DNA of 29,654 nucleotides from CAYSXS01 sp043817345 (GCA_043817345.1 JBDRGZ010000026.1:1-29654), one strand, 5' to 3'; shown: positions 9,492 through 16,215, counted from the stretch's first letter. Numbers and translations: made by a program. The notes: a model not told the origin generated them from the letters alone.

Positions 9492-9512
9492 ATGAACAAT
9501 TTTTGTGTTCAT
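9492..9512. promoter_or_regulatory. Inverted repeat just upstream of the ftsA promoter
   Basis: ATGAACA (9492-9498) and TGTTCAT (9506-9512) form a 7-bp perfect dyad with a 7-nt loop. It lies 7 nt upstream of the ftsA -35 box and is not followed by a T-run, so an operator is more likely than an intrinsic terminator. The binding protein is unknown. Confidence 0.35.
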
Positions 9513-9519
9513 CTATGGG

Positions 9520-9548
9520 TTGCCATAAATCGATTTTTTTTATATAAT
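9520..9548 (+). promoter_or_regulatory. Sigma70-type promoter of ftsA
   Basis: The -35 TTGCCA (9520-9525) and perfect -10 TATAAT (9543-9548) are separated by exactly 17 nt. The predicted start near 9555 gives a leader of about 20 nt that begins almost at the AGGTGG ribosome site (9557-9562). The ftsZ promoter shares the same TTGCCA -35. Confidence 0.75.
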
Positions 9549-9574
9549 TATTATACAGGTGGATAAATAAGTTT

Positions 9575-10819
9575 ATGTCAAAAGATAAAATTATTACAGG
9601 TTTAGACATAGGTACTTCTTACGTACGTCTAGTTAGTGGCCAGCTTAATCATGAAGACAACAGTTTTTATGTTGTTGGTGCAGTTGAGGTTCCTTCAGAA
9701 GGTATTTCTAAAGGATCAATTGTTTCAATTGAAGATACAGTTTCTTCTGTTTCAGAAGCTTTAGAACAGATGGAGCGTGTTGTTGGACAAAAAATTTCTA
9801 CGCTATATGCAGGGGTTTCAGGTTTAGGTGTTGCTAATATGCCATCAAAAGGTGTTGTTGCGGTTTCACGTCCTGGTGGAGAAATAAAGAATGACGATGT
9901 TGAAAGGGTAATAATGGCTGCTCAGGCTGTTGCCACGCCACCTAATTATGAGATCTTGCATGTTATACCAAAACTGTTCTCAGTTGACTCACAATCAGGC
10001 ATAAAAGATCCTGTTGGTATGACCGGTGTTAGGTTAGAAGTAGAAACACAGATTATCCAAGGGTTGTCATCTAATGTAAAGAATTTAACTAAAGCTATTT
10101 ATCGTACAGGTGTTGAAATTGATGATTTGGTTTTATCTATATTAGCTAATGCAGAGAGTGTATTAAATAAACGTCAGAAAGAGCTGGGAGTAGCATTAGT
10201 AAATATTGGTCACTCAACAACTTCGTTGGCTGTATTTGAAGAAGGAGATATTTTGTTATCAGAGATATTACCAATTGGTTCTGCACATATCACGAATGAC
10301 ATTGCGATTGGTCTTAGAACTTCACTTGAAATTGCGGAAGATATTAAATTAGAATATGGAAGTGCTAATCCAAAGGATTATTCAAAGAAAGAAGAGATTG
10401 ATTTAAGTGAATTTGATCCAAAAGAAGAAACAAAGGTCTCATTAAAACATATTTCAGAAATAATCCAAGCTAGATTGGAAGAAATTTTTGAAATGGTTGA
10501 TAAAAAATTAATTGAGATTGACAGATCAGGATTATTGCCAGCTGGTATAGTTTTAACAGGTGGTGGGGCAGAGTTGCCTGGAATTGTTGAGACAGCTAAA
10601 AAAGAATTTAGATTACCTACTGCATTAGGCAAACCAATTGATTTAAAGACTGCCATTGATAAAGTTAATAGTTTGCCTTTCACTACCGCACTTGGATTAG
10701 CAAAGTGGGGCTTTGAAATTGAAAAGCAAACAGGTTTATCAAGTGGTGAATCTATATGGAAATCTCCAAAAGAAATATTAGATAAGACAAAAAATTTGTT
10801 CAGACGTTTTTTGTCCTAA
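9575..10819 (+). CDS. ftsA: Cell division protein FtsA
   Basis: FtsA is the actin-like ATPase that tethers FtsZ filaments to the membrane. The 414-residue length is normal. Visible features are the phosphate-1 motif GLDIGTSYVRLV at the N-terminus, the SHS2/1C region (about 85-165), the central ALVNIGHSTTSLAVFEEG motif (about residue 207), and the adenosine motif VLTGGGAELPGIV (about 327). A C-terminal amphipathic helix (KEILDKTKNLFRRFL) should serve as the membrane-targeting sequence. Translation starts at an ATG 12 nt after AGGTGG, one of the few clear ribosome sites here. A tiny membrane peptide gene and then ftsZ follow, giving the standard ftsA-ftsZ pairing. Confidence 0.95.
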   Translation: MSKDKIITGLDIGTSYVRLVSGQLNHEDNSFYVVGAVEVPSEGISKGSIVSIEDTVSSVSEALEQMERVVGQKISTLYAGVSGLGVANMPSKGVVAVSRPGGEIKNDDVERVIMAAQAVATPPNYEILHVIPKLFSVDSQSGIKDPVGMTGVRLEVETQIIQGLSSNVKNLTKAIYRTGVEIDDLVLSILANAESVLNKRQKELGVALVNIGHSTTSLAVFEEGDILLSEILPIGSAHITNDIAIGLRTSLEIAEDIKLEYGSANPKDYSKKEEIDLSEFDPKEETKVSLKHISEIIQARLEEIFEMVDKKLIEIDRSGLLPAGIVLTGGGAELPGIVETAKKEFRLPTALGKPIDLKTAIDKVNSLPFTTALGLAKWGFEIEKQTGLSSGESIWKSPKEILDKTKNLFRRFLS

Positions 10820-10831
10820 GAAAACAAATAT

Positions 10832-10930
10832 ATGAAAAAACACACAAGCGGTTTTTCACAATTCCTTGGGCTTACAGTTTTGATAGCTGTAGCATTCATA
10901 GCAGTAAATGCAATATATGCAGCCTATTAG
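10832..10930 (+). CDS. Small 32-residue single-helix membrane peptide between ftsA and ftsZ
   Basis: An ATG 12 nt after the ftsA stop opens a 32-codon frame ending in TAG. The product starts MKKHTSGFSQFLG and continues with a hydrophobic helix (about residues 12-31, with LTVLIAVAFIAVNAIY). The short basic N-terminus followed by one helix predicts an N-in single-pass peptide. The start context (AAATATATG) matches that of other genes here. It has no family I recognise. Its position inside the ftsA-ftsZ unit suggests a role near the divisome, but that is inference. It could also be a chance frame, although 20 consecutive mostly hydrophobic residues with clean ends make a real gene more likely. 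Confidence 0.55.
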   Translation: MKKHTSGFSQFLGLTVLIAVAFIAVNAIYAAY

Positions 10931-10959
10931 GTAAAAGATAGGTTGTAATTATTAGTGAC

Positions 10960-10987
10960 TTGCCAAAAAAAATCAATGTGTTAAGAT
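10960..10987 (+). promoter_or_regulatory. Candidate promoter of ftsZ
   Basis: A TTGCCA -35 (10960-10965) identical to that of ftsA is followed after 16 nt by TAAGAT (10982-10987). A second -10-like TATAAT lies at 11007-11012 without a good -35. Either would give ftsZ its own transcript besides read-through from ftsA. Confidence 0.5.
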
Positions 10988-11032
10988 ATATTAATATTTA
11001 AAAGTATATAATTTTTGAATAGTTATACATAT

Positions 11033-12226
11033 ATGATGGTTAAACCTACTAAATCTAAAACTAAAGAAGTTAAACCAGAGGTTGAGTCTTTTGCTAAGCT
11101 TAAGGTTGTTGGTGTTGGTGGCGCAGGTAATGCAGCTATTAATAGAATGCAAGAGGACCGTATTAAAGGTGTTGATTTTATAGCTATAAACACTGATGCG
11201 CAAGCATTACATCATAATTTAGCCAAAACAAAGATTCATGTTGGGAAAAGTGCAACAAGAGGTCTTGGTGCTGGCATGAATCCAGATTTAGGCCGTGAAG
11301 CAGCTGAAGAGTCTATTGACGAGATTAGAGAGGTCCTAAAAGGTACAGATATGATTTTCATTACCTGTGGTTTGGGTGGCGGTACAGGTACTGGTTGTGC
11401 ACCAGTTGTAGCAGAAATTGCTAGAGATTTGGGTGCGTTGACAGTAGCTGTTATTACAAAACCTTTTTCTTTTGAAGGAGCACAAAGAAAAGTTATTGCT
11501 GAAAAAGGATTAGATGCTTTAATGGATAATGTTGATACAATCATTACTATTCCAAATGACAGAATTTTACAAATTATTGATAAAAAAACTTCCTTATTAG
11601 ATGCCTTTGCTATTGTTGATGATGTATTAAAGCAAGGTGTTAAAGGTATTGCTGAATTAATTACGGTTCCTGGATTAATTAATGTTGACTTTGCTGATGT
11701 AAAAGCTGTTATGGCTGATGCTGGATCAGCATTAATGGGCATTGGTACTGGAACTGGTGAAAACAGGGCAATTGATGCAGCTAAAGCAGCTATTGATTCT
11801 CCATTACTTGAACTTTCAATTGACGGGGCTAAAGGTATTTTATTCACTATTGCTGGCGCTAAAGGAATGGGAATGAATGAAGTTAATGAAGCTGCTAGAA
11901 TAATTACTTCTTCGGCAGATCCAAATGCTAAGATTATCTTTGGTACTGTAATTGACGAAGATTTAAAAGAGGAGTTGAAAGTAACAGTTATTGCTACAGG
12001 TTTTGGTTCAAGTGGCAAAGCTCCTGAAATTAAACAGCAAATAACTCAATCTTTAGATTTCACTCCTCCAGTAGCTCCTCCACCACACAAGAAGGAACCT
12101 ATCCCACAAAGATTAACAGGACAAGAAGATAAAGAAGAGGATAAAACATCAAAGAAGAAAGTTGTAGAAGAAGATTCAGCAGATGAACTAGACATCCCAG
12201 CATTTATTAGAAGAAAAATGATGTAA
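11033..12226 (+). CDS. ftsZ: Cell division protein FtsZ
   Basis: FtsZ is the tubulin-like GTPase of the division ring. Motifs in order are the N-terminal nucleotide loop VVGVGGAGNAAINRM, the tubulin signature GGGTGTGCAPVVAEIA, the PFSFEGAQRK region, and the NVDFADVKAVM T7 loop that completes the neighbouring subunit's active site. An acidic/basic linker follows, then the conserved C-terminal peptide DELDIPAFIRRKMM, which binds FtsA and other partners. The open frame can be extended upstream to a TTG at 11015, but ATG 11033 (or the adjacent ATG 11036) fits the AT-rich ATATATG context of other starts here; no Shine-Dalgarno is visible. A strong terminator follows directly, closing the ftsA-peptide-ftsZ unit. 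Confidence 0.96.
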   Translation: MMVKPTKSKTKEVKPEVESFAKLKVVGVGGAGNAAINRMQEDRIKGVDFIAINTDAQALHHNLAKTKIHVGKSATRGLGAGMNPDLGREAAEESIDEIREVLKGTDMIFITCGLGGGTGTGCAPVVAEIARDLGALTVAVITKPFSFEGAQRKVIAEKGLDALMDNVDTIITIPNDRILQIIDKKTSLLDAFAIVDDVLKQGVKGIAELITVPGLINVDFADVKAVMADAGSALMGIGTGTGENRAIDAAKAAIDSPLLELSIDGAKGILFTIAGAKGMGMNEVNEAARIITSSADPNAKIIFGTVIDEDLKEELKVTVIATGFGSSGKAPEIKQQITQSLDFTPPVAPPPHKKEPIPQRLTGQEDKEEDKTSKKKVVEEDSADELDIPAFIRRKMM

Positions 12227-12240
12227 AATATATATTTAAG

Positions 12241-12263
12241 CCCCTGAACTTTCAGGGGTTTTT
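12241..12263 (+). terminator. Intrinsic terminator after ftsZ
   Basis: CCCCTGA (12241-12247) pairs with TCAGGGG (12252-12258) around a 4-nt loop, and a run of five Ts follows. Confidence 0.9.
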
Positions 12264-12279
12264 AAATTTGGTGAAAGTT

Positions 12280-12288
12280 TGATATAAT
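12280..12288 (+). promoter_or_regulatory. Extended -10 promoter upstream of the small membrane protein gene
   Basis: TGATATAAT fits the extended -10 consensus (TGnTATAAT). No good -35 is visible. The predicted start (about 12295) lies after the ATG at 12293, which favours the in-frame ATG at 12314 as the translation start. Confidence 0.5.
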
Positions 12289-12313
12289 TAAGATGATATT
12301 AAAACAAAATTAT

Positions 12314-12673
12314 ATGCAAAATTTAGATTTAAGTAAAAATAAAAAAATGCCAGTAAATAATAATAGAAATGAAGTTGCTGAAATCAAGAAGATGATTAAG
12401 GTTCAGAACGACTATTTAAAAGAGATTTATGAAAATACTAAAAAAACTAAAAGATATATTTTTTTAGGCAGGGTTATTAGTCTCATTTATCTATTAATGA
12501 TAATCGCTCCTATTATCTTAGCTATTATGTATCTGCCATCTTTTTTTGAAAGTAACATTAAGCCCATTACACAAACCATCCAATCAGGTGGGGGTAATAA
12601 CATTTTAGAATATGTAAATGATTTAAAAGATCAGGGGGTAGATTTAGAGGATTTAATAAAGATGTATAGATAA
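12314..12673 (+). CDS. Hypothetical single-pass membrane protein
   Basis: The product (119 residues from ATG 12314, or 126 from ATG 12293) has a polar N-terminus rich in Lys and Asn and a predicted helical segment (EIKKMIKVQNDYLKEIYENTKK). One membrane helix follows (about residues 50-75, VISLIYLLMIIAPIILAIMY), then a short polar tail ending LKDQGVDLEDLIKMYR. I prefer 12314 because the extended -10 box would place the transcript start downstream of 12293, and the 12314 start has the TATATG context common here. It stands alone between two terminators. No family is recognised; similar small membrane proteins are frequent near prfB or division genes in CPR, but no function is offered. Confidence 0.7.
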   Translation: MQNLDLSKNKKMPVNNNRNEVAEIKKMIKVQNDYLKEIYENTKKTKRYIFLGRVISLIYLLMIIAPIILAIMYLPSFFESNIKPITQTIQSGGGNNILEYVNDLKDQGVDLEDLIKMYR

Positions 12674-12674
12674 G

Positions 12675-12706
12675 ATTAGAAGTTAGAAGTTAGAAACTAG
12701 GAACTA
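12675..12706. repeat. Short tandem TTAGAAG repeats
   Basis: Three to four 7-nt units (TTAGAAG, TTAGAAG, TTAGAAA, CTAGGAA) lie between a stop codon and a terminator. A related GTTAGAAATTAGAACTTAG run occurs at about 1114-1133 and GTTAGAACTTCTAA near 25467, so this is a recurrent intergenic sequence type in this genome. Confidence 0.6.
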
Positions 12707-12711
12707 TAAAA

Positions 12712-12740
12712 AAAGTCAGATTTACTCTGGCTTTGTTTTT
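12712..12740 (+). terminator. Intrinsic terminator before prfB
   Basis: AAAGTCAGA (12712-12720) pairs with TCTGGCTTT (12726-12734), 9 bp with one G-T pair and a 5-nt loop, followed by G and five Ts. Confidence 0.8.
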
Positions 12741-12741
12741 A

Positions 12742-12750
12742 TGTTAAACT
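12742..12750 (+). promoter_or_regulatory. Extended -10 promoter for prfB, possibly giving a leaderless mRNA
   Basis: TGTTAAACT (TG-n-TAAACT) fits an extended -10. The base 7 nt after the -10 is 12757, the G of the GTG start codon of prfB, so the transcript could begin at or next to the start codon. No ribosome site precedes that GTG. Confidence 0.45.
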
Positions 12751-12756
12751 TAAATT

Positions 12757-13857
12757 GTGCAAGATATACTGGCTAAAATCAACGAATTAAAGATTAAGCT
12801 TCAAGAAATTGAGAGCTTACTTAATGTTGATCAGAAAAAACAGAAGATATTAGAACTTGAAGATAAAATGCAGGATAAAGATTTTTGGAATGACCAAGGT
12901 AATGCAAGGATGGTTAGTCAAGAAGTATCTGATTTAAAAGAAGAAATAGATGAGTTAGGGGATTTGAACAAAGAGATTGTTGAGTTATTAGATATCACTA
13001 ATCAATCCATAGAATCAGACGATGAATCCTTAGAAAAAGATATTAAGAATAAGTTAGAGAAATTAAATAAAAGATTTGAGAAATTAGAATTTAAAACTTT
13101 ACTATCAGGACAATATGATAGAAATAGTGCAATATTAGCTATTCATGCTGGGACAGGTGGAACAGATGCACAGGACTGGGCAGAGATGTTGGAAAGGATG
13201 TATTTAAGATTTTGTGAAAATAAAAAGTTTAAAGTTAATATTTTAGATAGACAAACTGGCAATGAAGCTGGAATTAAATCAGTCATATTTGAAATTCAGG
13301 GCAGTTATGCCTATGGATATTTAAAATCAGAAGCAGGTGTTCATAGATTAGTTCGTATATCCCCTTTTGACGCAGAAAAAATGAGACACACAAGTTTTGC
13401 TTTAACAGAAGTTTTACCAATTTTAGAAGAAGTTGAAGGTTTAGAATTAAAAGAAGATGATCTAGAGATTGATACATTTAAATCATCTGGGCATGGCGGG
13501 CAGAGCGTAAATACAACAGATTCAGCTGTACGTATTCGCCATAAACCAACTGGAATTTCTGTTTCTTGTCAGAACGAAAGATCTCAGTTGCAAAACAAAC
13601 AAACAGCTTTAAAAATTTTAAAATCACGCTTAAAACAATATCAAGAAACAGAACAAGAAGAAGAAAAGAAAAAATTAAGAGGGGAGTTTTCAGAAGCTGT
13701 TTGGGGTAATCAAGCTCGTTCATATGTTTTGCATCCATATAAGTTGGTAAAGGACCATAGAACTGAATATGAGACACAAAATATAGGCTCAGTGCTTGAT
13801 GGTGATTTAGATAGATTTATTGAAAGTTTTCTTAAATGGAGCATTAAAAAGGATTAA
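12757..13857 (+). CDS. prfB: Peptide chain release factor 2
   Basis: RF2 releases finished proteins at UGA and UAA. The 366-residue length is normal. It shows an N-terminal coiled-coil domain, the AGTGGTDAQDWAEMLERMYLR domain-2 motif, and the RF2-specific stop-reading tripeptide in VRISPFDAEKMRHTSF. This SPF distinguishes it from RF1. The catalytic GGQ is in SSGHGGQSVNTTDSAVRI (about residue 247), followed by QNERSQLQNKQTALKIL. The start is GTG. Unlike E. coli and many other bacteria, the frame is continuous through the region where a UGA and programmed +1 frameshift normally sit (around codon 26, SLLNVDQKK), so that autoregulation is absent. Stem-loop termination upstream isolates it transcriptionally. 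Confidence 0.95.
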   Translation: MQDILAKINELKIKLQEIESLLNVDQKKQKILELEDKMQDKDFWNDQGNARMVSQEVSDLKEEIDELGDLNKEIVELLDITNQSIESDDESLEKDIKNKLEKLNKRFEKLEFKTLLSGQYDRNSAILAIHAGTGGTDAQDWAEMLERMYLRFCENKKFKVNILDRQTGNEAGIKSVIFEIQGSYAYGYLKSEAGVHRLVRISPFDAEKMRHTSFALTEVLPILEEVEGLELKEDDLEIDTFKSSGHGGQSVNTTDSAVRIRHKPTGISVSCQNERSQLQNKQTALKILKSRLKQYQETEQEEEKKKLRGEFSEAVWGNQARSYVLHPYKLVKDHRTEYETQNIGSVLDGDLDRFIESFLKWSIKKD

Positions 13858-13859
13858 AG

Positions 13860-13993
13860 AATTATTCTAATTAACCTAATTATTCTAAATAATAATTAAA
13901 TTTTAATAAACTAAAATATTTTTTGGTATATTAGTTATTAGACATTGGGGTTTGTTTAGGTCAATTAGTATAATTAGTATAATTAGAATAATT
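13860..13993. repeat. 134-bp MITE-like element with 29-nt inverted ends
   Basis: The left end 13860-13888 and the reverse complement of the right end 13965-13993 agree at 26 of 29 positions, with the first 14 (AATTATTCTAATTA) identical. Both ends are built from 9-nt units (ATTAGTATA/ATTAGAATA). The element fills the whole prfB-ruvX gap, stops 1 nt before the ruvX start codon, and supplies the -10 boxes of ruvX. It has no coding capacity. Confidence 0.6.
13969..13983 (+). promoter_or_regulatory. Candidate -10 boxes for ruvX inside the repeat
   Basis: Two TATAAT hexamers overlap the right arm of the inverted repeat (13969-13974 and 13978-13983). A weak -35, TTGGGG (13945-13950), lies 18 nt before the first. 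Either box would leave a leader of about 5-14 nt before the ruvX ATG. Confidence 0.4.
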
Positions 13994-13994
13994 T

Positions 13995-14429
13995 ATGAAA
14001 GTCTTAGGAATTGATTACGGAACTAAGAATATTGGATTAGCTTTATCTGATGATACGCAAAAGCTAGCTTTTGCGTATAATACTTTAAACAAAAAAAGTT
14101 TATTGATTGAATTAAAAGATATTTGTAATAAAGAAGAAGTTGAAAAGATTATTGTTGGTTTACCAATAGGGTTATCTGGAGAAGACACACAAACCACAGA
14201 ATTAGTTCTTAGTTTTGTTAAAGAGCTAGAAAAAGAATTAAATATTCCAATTCAGACACTTGATGAGCGTTTATCTACTGTACAAGCGTCTCGTATGGAA
14301 AACAAAAATGTTCACCCTGTGAAATCTGCGACTAAAAGTCGCAGTGCAAAGCAATTTAGCAGGGCAAGTATTGATGAATTGTCTGCGCAGATTTTTTTAC
14401 AAGCATATTTAGACAAAAACAATGTTTGA
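13995..14429 (+). CDS. ruvX: RuvX/YqgF family Holliday-junction resolvase-like nuclease
   Basis: YqgF/RuvX proteins are RNase H-fold nucleases linked to 16S rRNA 5' maturation and proposed as resolvases. The 144-residue product shows GIDYGTKNIGLALSDD (first catalytic Asp at residue 6), IIVGLPIGLSGED, TLDERLSTVQA (Glu and Arg of the active site), and a C-terminal IDELSAQIFLQAYLD in place of the usual D-A-L-AA. A segment at about 107-120 (VKSATKSRSAKQ) is longer than usual and is encoded partly by a perfect hairpin. A 26-bp perfect palindrome lies near the 5' end (14053-14078). The gene overlaps the next by 8 nt, implying coupling. No Shine-Dalgarno is present. Confidence 0.9.
   Translation: MKVLGIDYGTKNIGLALSDDTQKLAFAYNTLNKKSLLIELKDICNKEEVEKIIVGLPIGLSGEDTQTTELVLSFVKELEKELNIPIQTLDERLSTVQASRMENKNVHPVKSATKSRSAKQFSRASIDELSAQIFLQAYLDKNNV
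14053..14078. repeat. 26-bp perfect palindrome inside ruvX
   Basis: The 26 bases centred on AGCT|AGCT (between 14065 and 14066) are identical to their own reverse complement; the left half is ATACGCAAAAGCT. It encodes residues about 20-28 of RuvX with no length change relative to the family, so it arose in place rather than by insertion. Confidence 0.85.
14326..14344. repeat. 8-bp perfect hairpin inside ruvX
   Basis: CTGCGACT (14326-14333) and AGTCGCAG (14337-14344) pair perfectly around an AAA loop. The encoded SATKSRSA sits in the part of the protein that looks longer than in relatives, so this could be a small palindromic insertion. Confidence 0.7.
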
Positions 14430-15510
14430 GCAATATATTATTCCCTTCATATTAAGTTTTGTATTAGCAATAATATTAACTAAAGTTATTAAAAAATTAG
14501 CTTGGAAGTTTAATATTGTTGATAAACCAGGAGAAAGTCGTAAAATTCATCCTAGGCCAACACCTTTATTAGGAGGTGTAGCTGTTTTTGTTTCTTTTGT
14601 TATTATCCTATTAATCTCATGGGCATTAGGATGGTTAAATGATAGTGTTTTGTTAAACAGTCAGATATTAGGAATAATTATTGGTGGTTTAGTTTTAATA
14701 ATTGGGGGGGTTTTAGATGATAAATATAACCTAAAACCTTGGCAATCTTTGCTATTTCCGGTTGTTGCAGCATTAATTGCAGTTGGTTTTGGTATTGCAG
14801 TTAAATATATTACTAATCCTTTAATTGCTGGTTCAGGTCCTTATGGTAGAGCTCTTTTCTATTTTAACTGGGTGAATTTAGGGTTTATATCTTTTGGTGC
14901 CTTGTTTAGTTTTTTGTGGATTGTAGGTATGATATATACAACTAAATTTTTGGACGGGTTAGACGGGTTAGTTAGTGGTATAGGAACTATTGGTGCTTTG
15001 ATTCTTTTTTCTGTTTCACTATTTTGGAATGAACCAATGAGTGCCATGTCAGTTCTGTGTTTAATATTAGCAGGCTCATTGTTAGGATTTTTAATCTTTA
15101 ATTTTCATCCAGCCAAGATTTTTCTTGGAGAAGGTGGATCTACTTTTGTTGGTTTTATGCTTGGTAGTTTATCAATAATCTCAGGCGGAAAATTAGCCAC
15201 AGCTTTATTAATTATGGGTATCCCGATTCTTGATATTATATGGGTAGTTTTTAGACGTATTTTTTCAGGTAAACATTTTTATCAAGCTGATAGAAAACAT
15301 TTACATCACCGTTTGTTAGATGTTGGTTTGTCCTCCAGACAAACAGTCCTTTTGTTATATTTACTAACTTTAATTTTTGGCGTTTCTTCAATCTTTTTAC
15401 AAAGCCAGCATAAAGTTTTAGCTTTGGGCGCTGTGGTGCTTGTAATGATAGTTATGGCAGTTGGGTTGGTTGTTGTGTATAGGAAGAAGGTTAGGGAAAT
15501 GGGTATATGA
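14422..15510 (+). CDS. WecA/TagO-like undecaprenyl-phosphate sugar-1-phosphate transferase (MraY family)
   Basis: This family transfers a sugar-1-phosphate, usually GlcNAc-1-P, from a UDP-sugar to undecaprenyl phosphate at the inner membrane to start a surface polysaccharide or teichoic-acid-like polymer. The 362-residue protein has about 10-11 membrane helices. It carries KPGESRKIHPRPTPLLGGVA, GGVLDDKYNLKPWQ (the Asp pair that binds the metal), FLDGLDGLVSG, FHPAKIFLGEGGSTFVGF and the RKHLHHRLLDVG cytoplasmic loop typical of WecA/TagO rather than MraY. Two deviations are visible. The usual Asn-containing start of the NxxDGxDGL motif is absent (TTKFLDGLDGL), and the usual GD(A/S)GS is GEGGS, so Glu replaces an Asp considered catalytic. 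It overlaps ruvX by 8 nt and the next gene by 4 nt. Confidence 0.88.
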   Translation: MFEQYIIPFILSFVLAIILTKVIKKLAWKFNIVDKPGESRKIHPRPTPLLGGVAVFVSFVIILLISWALGWLNDSVLLNSQILGIIIGGLVLIIGGVLDDKYNLKPWQSLLFPVVAALIAVGFGIAVKYITNPLIAGSGPYGRALFYFNWVNLGFISFGALFSFLWIVGMIYTTKFLDGLDGLVSGIGTIGALILFSVSLFWNEPMSAMSVLCLILAGSLLGFLIFNFHPAKIFLGEGGSTFVGFMLGSLSIISGGKLATALLIMGIPILDIIWVVFRRIFSGKHFYQADRKHLHHRLLDVGLSSRQTVLLLYLLTLIFGVSSIFLQSQHKVLALGAVVLVMIVMAVGLVVVYRKKVREMGI

Positions 15511-15929
15511 AAAAATATATTTTAATGTCTTTAATATTAATTTTAACAGGTTGTTCTGTAAGTCAGATATCAACAATTGAGATTAATAACAAAGAATTTA
15601 AAGTTATTCTAGCCCAAACAGAAGAGGAACATTTTCAAGGACTTAGTAGTTATACGAGTTTAGATAAAAATACAGGTATGTTGTTTGTTTTTGATGATTA
15701 CAAAATTAGAAATTTTGTAATGCGAGATATGAATTTTCCGTTAGATATTGTATGGATAAAAGATGATATGGTTGTTTACTGTGAGCAAAATGTACAGATT
15801 TTTGATGATAATAATGATATTTCTCGTGTTAATTCATTAGAAGCAGTTAATTATGTATTAGAGGTTAATGCGGGTATATGTGAAGAATATAATATTTTAA
15901 ATGGAGATAGTTTTGAAATGAATTTTTAA
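15507..15929 (+). CDS. DUF192-family lipoprotein
   Basis: The 140-residue product begins with a lipoprotein signal, MKKYILMSLILILTGC, with the lipid-attached Cys at residue 16. The mature part matches the DUF192 fold: EEEHFQGLSSYTSLDKNTGMLFVFDD followed by NFVMRDMNFPLDIVWIKDDMVV and VNYVLEVNAG. DUF192 proteins are small, widespread, often exported, and of unknown function. An ATGA overlap with the WecA-like gene shows tight coupling, and the ruvX-wecA-DUF192 run is probably one transcript. It is a full-length domain with no truncation. Confidence 0.85.
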   Translation: MKKYILMSLILILTGCSVSQISTIEINNKEFKVILAQTEEEHFQGLSSYTSLDKNTGMLFVFDDYKIRNFVMRDMNFPLDIVWIKDDMVVYCEQNVQIFDDNNDISRVNSLEAVNYVLEVNAGICEEYNILNGDSFEMNF

Positions 15930-15980
15930 TTTGTTTGTTATTTTAAATGTTTTGCTTTTGTCATCTTAAACATCCCGTCC

Positions 15981-16008
15981 TTGTCATTCTGAACTTGTTT
16001 CAGGATAA
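15981..16008. repeat. Dispersed hairpin repeat TTGTCATTCTGAA family
   Basis: This 28-nt unit contains CCTGAA-type and TTTCAGG arms around CTTG. It matches 27789-27816 at 27 of 28 positions. It is preceded at 15957-15968 by a partial TTTTGTCATCTT copy, and the block continues with a degenerate GTACT palindrome at 16062-16079. Confidence 0.7.
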
Positions 16009-16093
16009 AACAAAATATATAGAACAAGACTATATTAAACTAATAAAAATGTTAAATTTGGATCTCGAGTACTGGGACTAGTTAACAAAAAAT

Positions 16094-16138
16094 AGATCCT
16101 TCGGCTTCTAGCAACCAAAAAAGTCGCTCAGGATGACA
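16094..16138 (-). repeat. Copy of the 45-nt dispersed repeat, minus orientation
   Basis: Read on the minus strand it begins TGTCATCCTGAGCGACTTTT and ends GCCGAAGGATCT, matching the copies at 471-515, 1154-1197 and 21264-21308. It ends 15 nt upstream of the rplU -35 box. Confidence 0.75.
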
Positions 16139-16152
16139 TTAATAGAAAAAAG

Positions 16153-16181
16153 TTGACATAGATGTATATATGAGATAGAAT
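16153..16181 (+). promoter_or_regulatory. Sigma70-type promoter of rplU
   Basis: A perfect -35 TTGACA (16153-16158) and -10 TAGAAT (16176-16181) are separated by 17 nt. The predicted start near 16188 leaves a leader of about 28 nt containing only a weak TAAGG ribosome site. Confidence 0.8.
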
Positions 16182-16215
16182 AAAAATATTGTAAATAACT
16201 AAGGTTAGTAAATAT

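Noticed and set aside
9492..9512. LexA/SOS box upstream of ftsA
   Set aside because: The GAAC and GTTC half-sites are too far apart for the Gram-positive LexA site, and no SOS gene is adjacent.
11236..12018. A 260-codon open frame on the minus strand opposite ftsZ
   Set aside because: It lies wholly within ftsZ, has no recognisable domain, and its composition reflects the opposite strand of a conserved gene.
12757..12850. Programmed frameshift in prfB
   Set aside because: The frame is continuous from GTG, with no internal UGA in the expected position.
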